Source: JADCRZ01 sp041751095 (GTDB taxonomy: Bacteria > Bacteroidota > Bacteroidia > Chitinophagales > Chitinophagaceae). Taken from it: 64,000 bases of DNA. This document shows, in pieces, positions 27,433-36,900 of this stretch. The stretch spans positions 38,477 to 102,476 of the forward strand of contig JBGSYC010000289.1 of assembly GCA_041751095.1 (NCBI GenBank). Reading direction: 5' to 3'. The stretch's first letter is position 1. Each line of letters starts with the position of its first letter. The translations under genes and the position numbers were made by a program. Below the pieces are notes generated by a model. That model ran no database searches, was not told the origin of the DNA, and was given only the letters and a program-made list of their open reading frames with translations.

Positions 27433-28437
27433 ATGAAGTCTAAATTATTTTTTCTCCTGGTGATATTTTTTGCTACCGGTGCTGTTTCTGATCTGTTTGG
27501 CTGGGGATATTGGGCGCATTTGCGCATCAACAGGGCTGCTGTGTTTACCCTTCCGGAAGAAATGAGGCGATTTTTTTACAACCATATTGATTTCATTACA
27601 GAAGAGGCAGTAATACCAGACGTTCGTAAATATGCAATTAACGATAAAGCAGAAAGCAACCGGCATTATGTTGACCTCGAAATGTTACCAGGCTCTCCTT
27701 CAGATACTATTCCGCATACCATGAAAGAGGCAACTGCAAAATACACAGACAGCCTGTTGCAGAAAGCCGGGCTTCTCCCATGGTATATCGACGAGATCAC
27801 AACAAAACTTACGAAAGCTTTCAGGGATAGAAACAAATCCGAGATACTCTTTTTATCTGGCGATCTGGCTCACTATCTGGCCGATGCCTGCATGCCCCTT
27901 CATACAACGATTAACCACGACGGGCAACTTTCCGGTCAAAAGGGAATTCATTCTTTTTGGGAATCAAGATTACCGGAAACGTTTGGCAGCGCTTACAATC
28001 TGCATACCGGCGATGCCCTTTTTATGGCCGAACCTAAAAAAGAGATATGGCGCATCATTCAAAACAGCCATACTTTAGTGGATACCGTTTTGCTTACAGA
28101 AAAAGCACTTCGGAGCAGTTTTCCGGCAGACCAGGTTTTTGAAAAAGATGCCGCTGGTAATATCATAAAAAATAAGTATAATCAGTCCAAACACTCCTTT
28201 GCATATTCATCAAAATTTCACCTGATGCTGAATGGCATGGTTGAAAAACAAATGCGCTTGGCTATTGCAGCAACAGGAAATTTCTGGTACACTTCATGGG
28301 TGAATGCAGGAAAACCTGATTTAACCAGCTTAGACCCTGACGCACTTACAAACCGGAATAAAAAGTACTATAACCGGGATTACAAATTATGGGTAAAAGG
28401 CCGTTTGTTCGGGTTGAAATCAGTCAATGAATTTTAG
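27433..28437 (+). CDS. Secreted zinc-dependent phospholipase C / S1-P1 nuclease-like protein
   Basis: A 334-residue exported protein. The signal peptide (FFLLVIFFATGAVSDLFG) is followed directly by WGYWAHLRIN. In the zinc phospholipase C and S1/P1 nuclease superfamily the mature N-terminal Trp coordinates the trinuclear zinc cluster, so cleavage before Trp24 fits an active enzyme. Further ligand-like motifs are LSGDLAHYLADACMPLHTT and QKGIHSFWESRLPE, which supply the Asp/His ligands of the H-x3-D type. The substrate (phospholipid or nucleic acid) cannot be told apart by sequence. It follows crcB by 79 bp on the same strand but is probably functionally unrelated. Confidence 0.82.
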   Translation: MKSKLFFLLVIFFATGAVSDLFGWGYWAHLRINRAAVFTLPEEMRRFFYNHIDFITEEAVIPDVRKYAINDKAESNRHYVDLEMLPGSPSDTIPHTMKEATAKYTDSLLQKAGLLPWYIDEITTKLTKAFRDRNKSEILFLSGDLAHYLADACMPLHTTINHDGQLSGQKGIHSFWESRLPETFGSAYNLHTGDALFMAEPKKEIWRIIQNSHTLVDTVLLTEKALRSSFPADQVFEKDAAGNIIKNKYNQSKHSFAYSSKFHLMLNGMVEKQMRLAIAATGNFWYTSWVNAGKPDLTSLDPDALTNRNKKYYNRDYKLWVKGRLFGLKSVNEF

Positions 28438-28511
28438 CTGAGGGGGGACTAAGCAACTGCTCGCTAAAATTACGGGGATTTCAAAGTCCGCCGCAATGGG
28501 TTGCCCCAAAT

Positions 28512-28659
28512 CCTGGCGCGAGTATGCGGCCTGGCCAATGTGCCGATGCGTACTCGTGCCTTTTACTTGGCAGAGATTCTGATAGTAGTGCTTTAACTTT
28601 CCTTCAATGCCTGGCACGAGAACGCCACGATCAATCCTGCGCCGCATTCTCGCGCCAGG
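28512..28659. repeat. Nested palindrome: four alternating copies of a CCTGGCRCGAG unit
   Basis: The outer arms CCTGGCGCGAGTATGCGG (28512-28529) and CCGCATTCTCGCGCCAGG (28642-28659) are inverted repeats matching at 17 of 18 positions. The inner arms GCGTACTCGTGCC (28548-28560) and GGCACGAGAACGC (28613-28625) match at 12 of 13. All four carry the same unit, GGCRCGAGWAYGC, in the order + - + -. The whole can fold as two stacked stems of about 148 nt. It is REP/BIME-like in form. Confidence 0.7.
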
Positions 28660-28799
28660 CCGCTTTTATATTTTAGTCGCTCGTGCGTTTGAGGAAAGCT
28701 TCTCAATGATGCCTTTAATTATCATTAGTAGCTCTGAAAATATATAAAGATTATGTGATTGCAGAATGATATCACGCGGGCTTACAAATAATCGTCTGT

Positions 28800-28825
28800 T
28801 TTGACGAAATTGATTTGTACGTTTG
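28800..28825 (+). promoter_or_regulatory. Candidate Bacteroidota-type promoter of ppa
   Basis: TACGTTTG at 28818-28825 matches the TAnnTTTG -7 element, and TTTG at 28800-28803 is an upstream -33-like box (14-bp spacing, shorter than the usual range). The -7 element lies about 20 bp before the ppa ATG, as expected for a short leader. Confidence 0.45.
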
Positions 28826-28845
28826 CAACCTAATAAGCGTTAAAT

Positions 28846-29394
28846 ATGATGCAAACAGTATCTCATCCATGGCATGGTATTCCCACAGGAGATCTTGCGC
28901 CGAGGATTGTGAATGCAATAATAGAGATCCCGCAGGGCTCCAGATGTAAATATGAGATTGACAAAGAAAGCGGCCTGCTAAAACTCGACAGGGTGATTTA
29001 TTCGTCTTTTTACTACCCGTGCAATTATGGATTCATTCCTCAAACCTATGGTGATGACAAAGATCCGTTGGACATCCTTGTGCTAACATCAGTGCCGGTT
29101 CAGGCCATGTGTTTATTACAGGCAAAAGTACTGGGTGTTATGCAAATGGTAGACAGTGGCGATGCAGACGACAAGATCATCGCGGTCGCAGCTAATGATC
29201 CCAGTGTTAACCATTACAACAATATAGAAGAGCTGCCGAAACATTTTTTCGATGAATTGCGCCACTTCTTTGAAGAGTATAAAAAGCTCGAAAATAAAAC
29301 GGTGAAAGTGGATGAAATCGGCGATAAAACCGTGGCTTTAAAAAGTATCCAGGATGCCATGGAGTTTTACAAAGTAAATTTCAAAAACAACTAA
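28846..29394 (+). CDS. ppa: Inorganic pyrophosphatase (family I)
   Basis: A cytoplasmic enzyme that hydrolyses pyrophosphate to two phosphates and pulls biosynthetic reactions forward. The 182-residue product has the family I landmarks: EIPQGSRCKYEIDKESG near residues 28-45, the RVIYSSFYYPCNYGFIPQTYGDDKDPLDILV block with the metal-binding D-x-D-P-x-D-type signature (DDKDPLD), and VDSGDADDKIIAV. It ends with the usual family helix (LKSIQDAMEFYK). ATG at 28846 is followed by a second Met codon, and either could be used. The TauE-like gene begins at the very next base after the stop codon. Confidence 0.96.
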   Translation: MMQTVSHPWHGIPTGDLAPRIVNAIIEIPQGSRCKYEIDKESGLLKLDRVIYSSFYYPCNYGFIPQTYGDDKDPLDILVLTSVPVQAMCLLQAKVLGVMQMVDSGDADDKIIAVAANDPSVNHYNNIEELPKHFFDELRHFFEEYKKLENKTVKVDEIGDKTVALKSIQDAMEFYKVNFKNN

Positions 29395-29772
29395 ATGACC
29401 ACCGAAACTGTTCTGGTTTTACTTATCGTTGGCCTTGCCGCAGGGGTATTAAGCGGGATGGTAGGTGTTGGAGGAGGCATTATTATCGTGCCGGCACTGG
29501 TTTATTTTCTTGGTTATAGTCAACATCAGGCCCAGGGCACATCCCTTGGTTTACTTCTGATGCCTGTAGGAATTCTTGCCGTATTGAACTATTACAAAAA
29601 AGGATTTCTTGACATAAGGGTAGTAGCAATTATGTGCATTGCCTTTGTTGCGGGCGCATATCTCGGCAGCAATATTTCCCTTAGTATTTCTCAGGACAGA
29701 TTAAAAAAAGTTTTTGCTGTTGTACTCTTGCTCGTAGCGGGTAAAATGTTATTTCTTGATAAACCTGCCTGA
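29395..29772 (+). CDS. Half-size TauE/SafE family permease
   Basis: A 125-residue membrane protein with four hydrophobic segments, carrying one copy of the TauE/SafE signature (LVGLAAGVLSGMVGVGGGIIIVP-type, residues about 12-35) and QGTSLGLLLMPVG. Canonical TauE/SafE sulfite or organosulfonate transporters have about 250 residues with two inverted copies; this is a single repeat and would need to dimerise. Half-size forms are common in Bacteroidota, so it is probably not truncated. The ATG abuts the ppa stop codon with no spacer, which implies translational coupling to pyrophosphatase. The substrate is not known. Confidence 0.82.
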   Translation: MTTETVLVLLIVGLAAGVLSGMVGVGGGIIIVPALVYFLGYSQHQAQGTSLGLLLMPVGILAVLNYYKKGFLDIRVVAIMCIAFVAGAYLGSNISLSISQDRLKKVFAVVLLLVAGKMLFLDKPA

Positions 29773-29789
29773 GTAAAACAGTTGAATGT

Positions 29790-30589
29790 TCAATATTGGC
29801 AAGTATTGTTATGCACCTGAGCAGATGTAAAGTAGCGCTTTATCATTCTTAATTGATGCGTCCGCACAGAGCTATCACGATTAACAATACCAAAGTTATC
29901 AATCCCGTCAATACGAACCTTACCGGATGCATGAATGATCTCATGATCGTTTAAGAGTATCCCCACGTGTGTAATCTTCCCTTCGGCACTGTCAAAAAAC
30001 GCAAGATCGCCGCAGGTGGCATCCTGCAAAAGTGCAACAACTTCGCCCTGGGTGGCCTGTTGCCAGGCATCTCGAAGTAAGCGATGATGCAAAAATTTGT
30101 ATACCGTTTGCGAAAAGCCGCTGCAATCAATCCCAAAATTGCTTTTACCTCCCCACAGGTAAGCTGTGTTCAGGTATTTAAGGGCGATGCCCCGGATATT
30201 ATGTTCATCCTTTGTACTATTTGATTCATCGCGGACGGCTCCATAATATTGGATTTTGTTATTACCCCAGGCAGCTTTGCCATCCTTCATTGCAGTTAAT
30301 GAACAACCCATTGGTATCATCATTACCTCGCTGTTGTAAATGACCTGGTTTAGCAATGCTGAAGTAAGTGCGGGTTCTTCACCTGCATCGTGCTTTTCAA
30401 TATACGTAAGATGGGTGTCCTGGCACCATCCCTCATAATCATCGTAATGGCATTTTATCCGTGCCCACTGATCTTAGTTTCAACTATGGTACACGTCTCT
30501 CCAAACAAAAGCTGGGTAACCATTTCACTTTTATGAGATGGATCTGGTCTTAAAGGACTCACAGGAACGCAACAAACTGCAAAATTCAT
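29790..30589 (-). pseudogene. Frameshifted NlpC/P60 (C40) peptidoglycan endopeptidase with SH3 domain
   Basis: The C-terminal 188 codons (from 30356) encode a C40 peptidase: YLWGGKSNFGIDCSGFSQTVY carries the nucleophile Cys, ITHVGILL the His and EIIHASGKVRIDG a third polar residue. The N-terminal SH3 part lies upstream in another frame. ATG at 30589 begins MNFAVCCVPVSPLRPDPSHK and reads to a TAA at 30455-30457. The true continuation WARIKCHYDDYEGWCQ starts at 30467 in the frame of the downstream part. A single missing base near 30467-30469 therefore splits one ORF of about 265 codons. It could be a real mutation, a sequencing error or programmed slippage. A truncated catalytic protein could still start internally. 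Function if intact: cleavage of peptidoglycan stem peptides. Confidence 0.8.
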
Positions 30590-30858
30590 GTTAAGTGTTT
30601 TTAGAAATGACGGCAACCATCTTCTATTTTGTAAATTATGGAATTAAAAATTACCATGCATCTTAGAAAGGGTAACATCCTTTTAAATAAGTTCCCGCAT
30701 ACTGATGTTGCCACTAAAATCTATAAGCATCAGTTAAACGAAGAAGGGAACCACGAAGAGGAACAGAGAAAGGAAACCTCGGAGAGAACATAGAATTGCG
30801 CTTTGTTACAAATGAATGGTATTGTAATTTCTAAAGATCAATCTAACAGGATAAAGCT

Positions 30859-31470
30859 TTGAGCCTTGATAAACACCCACGTCTAACCGATGCAGAACTG
30901 CTGGAGAAATTTTATGCTGACCATGACAATAACTGGCTCGGGATATTATTACCCCGCTATACCCTGCTTCTGTTAGGTGTTTGCATGAAATACTTAAAAA
31001 ACGAAGAGGAAGCAAAAGACAGTGTTCAACAAATCTTCCTGAAGACGATAACGGAATTGCGTAAATACAAAGTTGATTATTTTAAAAGCTGGATATACAT
31101 GGTGGCAAAGAACCATTGCCTGATGAAAATAAGAGATGGCCATGGTAAACAGACCGCAGACCTGACCGAGAACATGGCGGGCACTATAACTGAAGATGAG
31201 TATAACAACAAATTACAGCATCTTGAAAAAGACAGGAAGCTTGAGCTGATTGGAAATGCAATGAAAGACCTAAATGAAGAACAGAAACTTTGTATAACTT
31301 TATTCTACCTTGAAAAAAGGTCCTACCATTCCATTGCCGAAACAACCGGCTATTCTGTTTTAAAGGTTAAAAGCTGTATTCAGAACGGAAAAAGAAATCT
31401 GAAAATCTTACTGGATAAAAAAATAAACCAGCATATACATCATACAAAGGCAAGTAAGAATGAATCATGA
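30859..31470 (+). CDS. ECF-type RNA polymerase sigma factor
   Basis: A 203-residue sigma-70 family factor of the extracytoplasmic-function group. Region 2 is visible at about residues 30-100 (YLKNEEEAKDSVQQIFLKTI, then FKSWIYMVAKNHCLMKIRD). Region 4 is at about 140-195 (LNEEQKLCITLFYLEKRSYHS, IAETTGYSVLKVKSCIQNGK, helix-turn-helix). No other domain is present. The start appears to be TTG at 30859, since no ATG is available before the conserved region. The next gene, a membrane protein with an anti-sigma-like N-terminus, overlaps it by 11 bp. The two probably form a transmembrane signalling pair. The regulon cannot be inferred; no FecR/SusC gene with an STN domain is adjacent. Confidence 0.92.
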   Translation: MSLDKHPRLTDAELLEKFYADHDNNWLGILLPRYTLLLLGVCMKYLKNEEEAKDSVQQIFLKTITELRKYKVDYFKSWIYMVAKNHCLMKIRDGHGKQTADLTENMAGTITEDEYNNKLQHLEKDRKLELIGNAMKDLNEEQKLCITLFYLEKRSYHSIAETTGYSVLKVKSCIQNGKRNLKILLDKKINQHIHHTKASKNES

Positions 31471-31825
31471 TCTTCTGAAAATATTGTCAGACAGCAATAA
31501 GGACATCGATAATCAAAAGCTGATGGATTACCTCTCGGGGCACCTGTCCGTTAAAGACGTACACGAGGTAGAAAGGCAAATGTCTGACAGCGATTTTGTA
31601 AACGATGCAATGGAAGGCTTACAGGAAGTAAATAACAGAAGAAATATAGAACTGCTTGTTGAACAGCTCAATTATGACCTTCATAAAAAATTAGAGCAAA
31701 AAAAACTCAGAAAAACAAAAAGGAAGTTAAAGGAATATTCCGGCATCTACTTCGCAATCATTGTTATTCTTGTACTGCTGATCGCGGCCTGGTTTGTTAT
31801 CCATCGGCTGAACCCCGGCAATTGA
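31460..31825 (+). CDS. Anti-sigma-like single-pass membrane protein
   Basis: A 121-residue protein. The N-terminal 55 residues (KLMDYLSGHLSVKDVHEVERQ, then DSDFVNDAMEGLQEV) match the short cytoplasmic segment that starts many Bacteroidota anti-sigma and related membrane proteins. A basic, coiled-coil-prone stretch (LEQKKLRKTKRKLKEY) precedes one membrane helix (YFAIIVILVLLIAAWFVI, about 97-114) and a very short tail. With almost no periplasmic domain it cannot itself sense an extracellular ligand. It starts inside the sigma gene (11-bp overlap), so translation is coupled. A role in tethering the sigma factor is inferred from context. Confidence 0.68.
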   Translation: MNHDLLKILSDSNKDIDNQKLMDYLSGHLSVKDVHEVERQMSDSDFVNDAMEGLQEVNNRRNIELLVEQLNYDLHKKLEQKKLRKTKRKLKEYSGIYFAIIVILVLLIAAWFVIHRLNPGN

Positions 31826-31850
31826 TTGTTCCGTTCAATCAGCAATAAAT

Positions 31851-31869
31851 CATTCTCCTCAGGAGAATG
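31851..31869. terminator. Short hairpin after the sigma/anti-sigma pair
   Basis: CATTCTCC and GGAGAATG form a perfect 8-bp stem around a 3-nt loop, 25 bp after the anti-sigma-like stop. There is no long T run, so it may be a weak terminator or an RNA-stability hairpin. Confidence 0.45.
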
Positions 31870-31964
31870 CAAAGAAATCAACCAGGCCTCTTTTCTTATC
31901 CATAAAGCTTAATCCGTCATGCTGCATCAGTAAGAGCCCAAAGGCCTGCCAAACAAAGTCCTTT

Positions 31965-33086
31965 TTACTGGTATTGGATGTATACAGGCTGCGGTTTTAA
32001 TTTTAAAAGTTCCTGAGGGGTAAGAATACGGCCATTCGATTTGGAATCGTTCTTATAAAATATCTTAAACCCGGTAAATTGCACAGGTTCCTTGTAAATG
32101 TATTGCTGGTATGTATTCAACTTTTTAGCTCCTCCTCCCCATCCGTCCATGTGCATTACAATTTGTACTTCCGGTCTCGTCTTGATTTGTTTGTAGTTGG
32201 TTACCATTCCCTGCGTAAAACGATGTACCACCAGTATTTTTGGGGGAAGATTATTTTCTTTTACAAGCCTGGCCAGGTAATCAGTTGCATAATTTATGTC
32301 GGCAGCATCGAAAGTACCAACAACCTTTCCGGGTGGGCGGCCGGTCTTCATTGAAAATTCAGGATCGATACCAAGATGTACATTCGGCAGCTTTAAATAG
32401 GTGAGAAGTGCCGGTATTTCATCCTGAAGCGTACTTAATCCTATCTGGATATCAAGAAATACGATAGCGTTAATCTGTTTTGCCATGCTCAACACGGAGT
32501 CAATCTGATGATTGGGCATGCGTAATCTGTATTTACCCCCATTGCCCGGACTGATTTGCGCAGTAGCTGCGATGTAATGCAGAGCTGGAATAACTTCGAT
32601 TTCCGGATCAGCCTGTTGCCATTTTTTTACTTCGCCATTTAGTCTGCCCATCATTTGCTTTGGCGGCAATTCCCCTAAAATTCCCATTCCTTTTGAATAC
32701 AAATTGCCGTAGTATGCAATAACCCTCTTAAAAGGAAAAATTGCCCCGGCATTCGGGTAATCCGTTTTTACAGGCCACCGGCCGGATGAATCCCCGTTGA
32801 TGATATGCAGCAGTTTTTTTCTGTAAAGCGCAGTATCCAATGATAGATTTGACGCAGACGCAACGGGATTGGCTGAACTTTTCTGCGTTTTTGGGGAAGT
32901 AGCGGTATCGCTTTTTTTCGCAACACCCTTGTCCTGACGAGGTGTCTTTACAGAGCCACTTCCCATGATGATCAAAGCAACTACACCAGCAATCACAACG
33001 GCGCTGATCCCCAGCACTGCGGGTTTATTTACATGAAAAAAGGATCTGCCAGTTTTACCTGCAGCTCTACTGTGCTGATTATTCAT
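31965..33086 (-). CDS. Membrane-anchored extracytoplasmic protein of unknown function
   Basis: A 373-residue protein with one N-terminal membrane helix (VLGISAVVIAGVVALIIMG, about 24-42). A low-complexity Ser/Thr/Lys/Pro linker follows (about 45-80), then a globular extracytoplasmic domain of about 290 residues. The domain alternates predicted strands and helices (FKRVIAYYGNLYSKGMGILG, IEVIPALHYIAATA, NAIVFLDIQIGLSTLQ, NVHLGIDPEFSMKTG, KILVVHRFTQGMV, VQIVMHMDGWGG), as in a TIM-barrel. Acidic/His motifs near strand ends, for example LGIDPEFSM and VMHMDGWG, could form an active site of a glycosidase-like enzyme. I cannot assign a family. It is convergent with the sigma operon and shows no operon partners. 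Confidence 0.55.
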   Translation of the reverse strand: MNNQHSRAAGKTGRSFFHVNKPAVLGISAVVIAGVVALIIMGSGSVKTPRQDKGVAKKSDTATSPKTQKSSANPVASASNLSLDTALYRKKLLHIINGDSSGRWPVKTDYPNAGAIFPFKRVIAYYGNLYSKGMGILGELPPKQMMGRLNGEVKKWQQADPEIEVIPALHYIAATAQISPGNGGKYRLRMPNHQIDSVLSMAKQINAIVFLDIQIGLSTLQDEIPALLTYLKLPNVHLGIDPEFSMKTGRPPGKVVGTFDAADINYATDYLARLVKENNLPPKILVVHRFTQGMVTNYKQIKTRPEVQIVMHMDGWGGGAKKLNTYQQYIYKEPVQFTGFKIFYKNDSKSNGRILTPQELLKLKPQPVYIQYQ

Positions 33087-33252
33087 GGGGAATGATTAAA
33101 AGTTGAGTATGGAAACGTCAGGATATGTTTTTTATTTCAAGTGTACGTTTCAACTCTAACAAAAATAGTGCCCCGGTATGTGAATACCCACCCAGATTCA
33201 CTCTCACCAGCCCTCCCGCCCAACCATCGCCGCCGATGTCCCCGTAATCCTT

Positions 33253-33280
33253 CTACCCACTACCCACTACCCACTACCTA
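33253..33280. repeat. Heptamer tandem repeat CTACCCA
   Basis: Four tandem copies of a 7-bp unit (three CTACCCA and a final CTACCTA) in the 222-bp gap between the unknown membrane-anchored protein and guanine deaminase. The sequence around it is pyrimidine-rich on the plus strand. It may be a slippage-prone microsatellite; no coding sequence is involved. Confidence 0.7.
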
Positions 33281-33308
33281 CTTCTTCTTCCGCTTCGGGT
33301 ATAATCTT

Positions 33309-33782
33309 TTAGTAAACTGTCTTATCATTCTTACGCTCCCATTCAGCGAATACCTTCAATGCCTCCTCCCTTCCAATACAAACCATTTCAATTTTGCGGT
33401 CGGGAATGGAACAGTTTAATTCATCATAGATCAAAGAATCATCAAATCCTATTGCCGCCGCATCCTGCCTCGTATTTGCGTAATAAATTTTCTGCGGCCT
33501 CGCCCAATAAACTGCTCCCATACACATGGGGCAGGGCTCGCACGAAGTGAATATTTCGCAGCCTGTTAATTGAAAAGAGCGGAGATTTTTACACGCCTCC
33601 CTGATCGCAACTATTTCTGCATGAGCAGTGGGATCATCGTTCGACGTCACCTGGTTCCATCCCCGGCCGATGATTTCGTTTCCTTTTACTATAACGCAGC
33701 CAAAAGGGCCGCCATCGTTAGCAGTTATATTTTTTCCGGAAAGCCTGATAGCTTCCCGCATATATTTTATTTCACGTTGCAT
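33309..33782 (-). CDS. guaD: Guanine deaminase, cytidine-deaminase-like family
   Basis: A 157-residue zinc deaminase. The zinc/catalytic motifs are PTAHAEIVAIREAC (His54, Glu56) and SCEPCPMCMGAVYWARP (Cys84, Cys87). Several features are those of Bacillus-type guanine deaminase rather than tRNA adenosine deaminase: NDGGPFGCVIVKG, GRGWNQVTSNDDPTAHAE, and the C-terminal IGFDDSLIYDELNCSIPDRKI segment, which swaps into the partner active site. It converts guanine to xanthine and ammonia in purine salvage or catabolism. Length is normal. It is monocistronic, 121 bp from the efflux operon, which is transcribed in the same direction. Confidence 0.86.
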   Translation of the reverse strand: MQREIKYMREAIRLSGKNITANDGGPFGCVIVKGNEIIGRGWNQVTSNDDPTAHAEIVAIREACKNLRSFQLTGCEIFTSCEPCPMCMGAVYWARPQKIYYANTRQDAAAIGFDDSLIYDELNCSIPDRKIEMVCIGREEALKVFAEWERKNDKTVY

Positions 33783-33903
33783 CTTAAGGTAAGGGTATCC
33801 GTTTAGCGCTAAGCCATTTTATGCTTGCAGCCTGATTCAACTAAATTAAACTTTTTTAGTGGTGGCAACAACCGCGCAGCAACCAATAACAAGCAGAATT
33901 ATT

Positions 33904-36900
33904 TTAGACAACAGCCTTTTTTCTATTGGTTAAACGTGTAATTAGAACAAACAACACCGGCACGATAAAAATGGCCAGCAAGGTAGCGGCCAGCATCCCT
34001 CCGAGTACTGTCCATCCGATGGTAGACCGCGCCTGCGCACCTGCGCCTGTTGCTAAAGCCAGCGGCAAAACACCGAGGATAAATGCCATGGAGGTCATCA
34101 GGATAGGCCGTAAACGCAAATTTACCGCTTCCAGTGTTGCCTCCACTACGGGTACGCCGCGGTCAACTCTCTCTTTGGCAAATTCTACGATCAGGATAGC
34201 ATTTTTAGCAGCAAGGCCGATCAACGTTATGAGCCCTATCTGTGCATATATATTGTTGTTCAGGCCTGGGATCAGCGTAAGTGTGAGGATAGCGCCAAAG
34301 GCACCGAGGGGCACGGCAAGAAGCACCGAAAAGGGAATGCTCCAGCTTTCATACAGCGCCGCCAGGAAAAGAAAAACAAATACGATAGATAAGGCAAAGA
34401 TCATTGTAGAACTGTTACCGGCCTCCAGTTCCTCCCTGCTCAAACCCGAAAATTCATAGCCGTAACCTGCAGGCAATACTTTAGCGGCTACTTCCTTTAA
34501 TGCCGCGATGGCCTCTCCGCTACTGTAGCCCGGGCTGGCGCCGCCGTTGATCTCCGCTGTCCGGAACAAATTATAATGAGATATAAGCGGTGCGCTTTCC
34601 GTCACTCTATAGCTGATGAGAATTCCCAGGGGTATCATGTTGCCTTCGTTATTGCGCACATAGTATTGAGACAGATCCTGAATGTCTGACCTGAAGCTTG
34701 TATCGGCCTGCGCCACAACCCTGAAATTCCGGCCATACAACGTAAAATCGTTTACATACCGGCTCCCCAGGAATGTTTGCATGGTGTTATACAGATCTGA
34801 CAGGGAAACACCAAGTTTTTTGCATTTCTCCCGGTCTACGTCCACCTGGTAACCGGGGGTGCGTGCAGTGAAAAAAGAAAAGGCCCTGCTTAGTTCCGGG
34901 CGTTTATTTGCCTCTGCTAAAAAACCCTGCACCGTCCTGTCGAATTGCCTGATGTCGTCTGTGCTTTCCCGTTGCTGCAGTTCAAAAGTGAAACCGCCGG
35001 TTTGTCCCAGCCCCGGTATGGCCGGAGGAGAGATCACGATAACATTTGCTCCTTTTATTACCGAGAATTTCTGCTGCAGGGTTGCTATAAGGCTACTTAG
35101 CTGAAGGGCTTTGTCCTTCCTCTCGTCCCATGGTTTTAGCTGCGTAAAGATGGTTCCGCTATTTGACTTTGATGCGAACGTAACTACGTTCAAACCACCC
35201 AGCGCTGCAAAGTGAGCAATGCCGGATGTTTGCTTCATGATGTTCATCATCGTGTCCAGAACCTCGAGGCTCCTTGTGCTCGAAGAAGCCTCGGGCAGTT
35301 CGAAAGTGACAAATAAGCGGCCTTCGTCCTCGGTAGGTAAAAACCCGGTTGGTTTGCTTTTAAACATCAACACGGTGCCCACGAATATGCACACCAGCAC
35401 TACCATCACATAAGGTGAATACCGTATACATTTTTTGACGTTGGCCGTATACGAAACCGTCCTCTTTCTGAACCATTCATTAAATTTGTAAAAGAACTTA
35501 TTTAAACCTTTAGAGTTCTTGTCAAGGTGCATAGGCTGTAAAAACAATGAACATAATGCCGGCGTGAGGGACAATGCCACAAAAGCCGAGATCAACACCG
35601 AAATAGCGATCGTGATGGCAAACTGCTGGTAAAGTTTCCCTACTATTCCCGGGATAAATCCTACGGGGATAAATACAGCAGCAAGGATGAGTGCGATGGC
35701 GATCACCGGGCCTGATATATCTTTCATTGCTTTAGAAGTGGCCTCCTTTGCTGAAAGCCCTTCTTCATCCATATAATGTTGCACCGCTTCCACAACCACA
35801 ATAGCGTCATCAACAACGATACCGATAGCCAGTACAAAACCAAACATCGTTAAGGTGTTAATGGTAAATCCAAGGGGAATGAAGAAAGCGAAAGTCCCGA
35901 TGATAGAAACCGGAATAGCAAGAACCGGAATAAGCGTGGCTCTCCAGTTCTGCAGGAAGAGAAACACCACAAGTATAACAAGGCCAAGGGCTTCCAATAA
36001 GGTCAGGATCACCTCATGGATCGATACCTCCACCACCGATACCGCTTCAAAGGGTATTACATAATCCACATCTGACGGAAAGGAAGTTTTTAACTGCTCC
36101 ATGGCAGCCTTGATTCCCCTGGCCACCTGGAGGGAGTTACTACCCGGCGCCTGGTAAACCAGCAGGTAAGATGCTCTTTTACCATCGACAAATGAATTGT
36201 TGGCATAGCTGAACTTGCCCAACTGCACACGGGCAACATCCTTAAGATAAACGATAGATCCGTCTTCAGGCCTTGTGCGGACGATCATATTTCCAAACTG
36301 CTCCTCCGTATTCAAACGGCTGTTTGTAAAGACGGTGTATTCAAAAGCCTGCGATTTAAGCTGGGGGGACGCGCCGACCGAACCTGCTGCGATCTGCAGG
36401 TTCTGTTCCTGTAACGAACCAATTACATCTGTTGCGGTTAACCCAAGCTGTGCAAGGCGGGAGGGCTGCAGCCATATACGCATGCTGAAATCATCTGCGC
36501 GGCTAAAAATGTCTCCAACGCCGTTCACACGCAACAATGCATCCCTTACAAATATATTGGCGTAATTATCAACAAACGTCACGTTATGAGATCCGTCAGG
36601 TGAATATAAAGCCACAAGCATCAGGATACTGGGGCTACGCTTTCTGGTAGTCAGGCCGAGACGTTTTACATCATCCGGAAGCTGCGGCGTAGCAATGCCA
36701 ACCCTGTTCTGGATATCGAGAGCAGCTATATCCGGGTTAGTACCAACCTTCAGGACAACGTTTATCGTGGTACGGCCATCGTTCGTACTGTTGCTGGACA
36801 TATAAGCCATTCCAGGAGTGCCATTTACCTGCGTTTCTATTGGCGTGGTTACCGTTTGCTCAACAGTCTGCGCGTCGGCACCAGTAAAGCTTCCGGTGAT

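Larger units (their letters stand above)
28438..28845. other. Intergenic region with a nested palindromic repeat and the ppa promoter
   Basis: 408 bp between the zinc phospholipase-like gene and ppa. The first 240 bp is noticeably more GC-rich than its surroundings and contains the four-copy alternating repeat at 28512-28659 (separate entry). The last 150 bp is AT-rich and holds a candidate ppa promoter. A minus-strand reading frame of 75 codons crosses the repeat, but it resembles no protein I know. Confidence 0.55.

Noticed and set aside
28420..28647. 75-codon minus-strand frame across the alternating palindrome
   Set aside because: The translation is dictated by the repeat units and matches no known transposase or other family.
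33253..33280. Short tandem repeats taken for a CRISPR array
   Set aside because: The unit is 7 bp with no spacers; it is a simple tandem repeat, and no cas gene is present.
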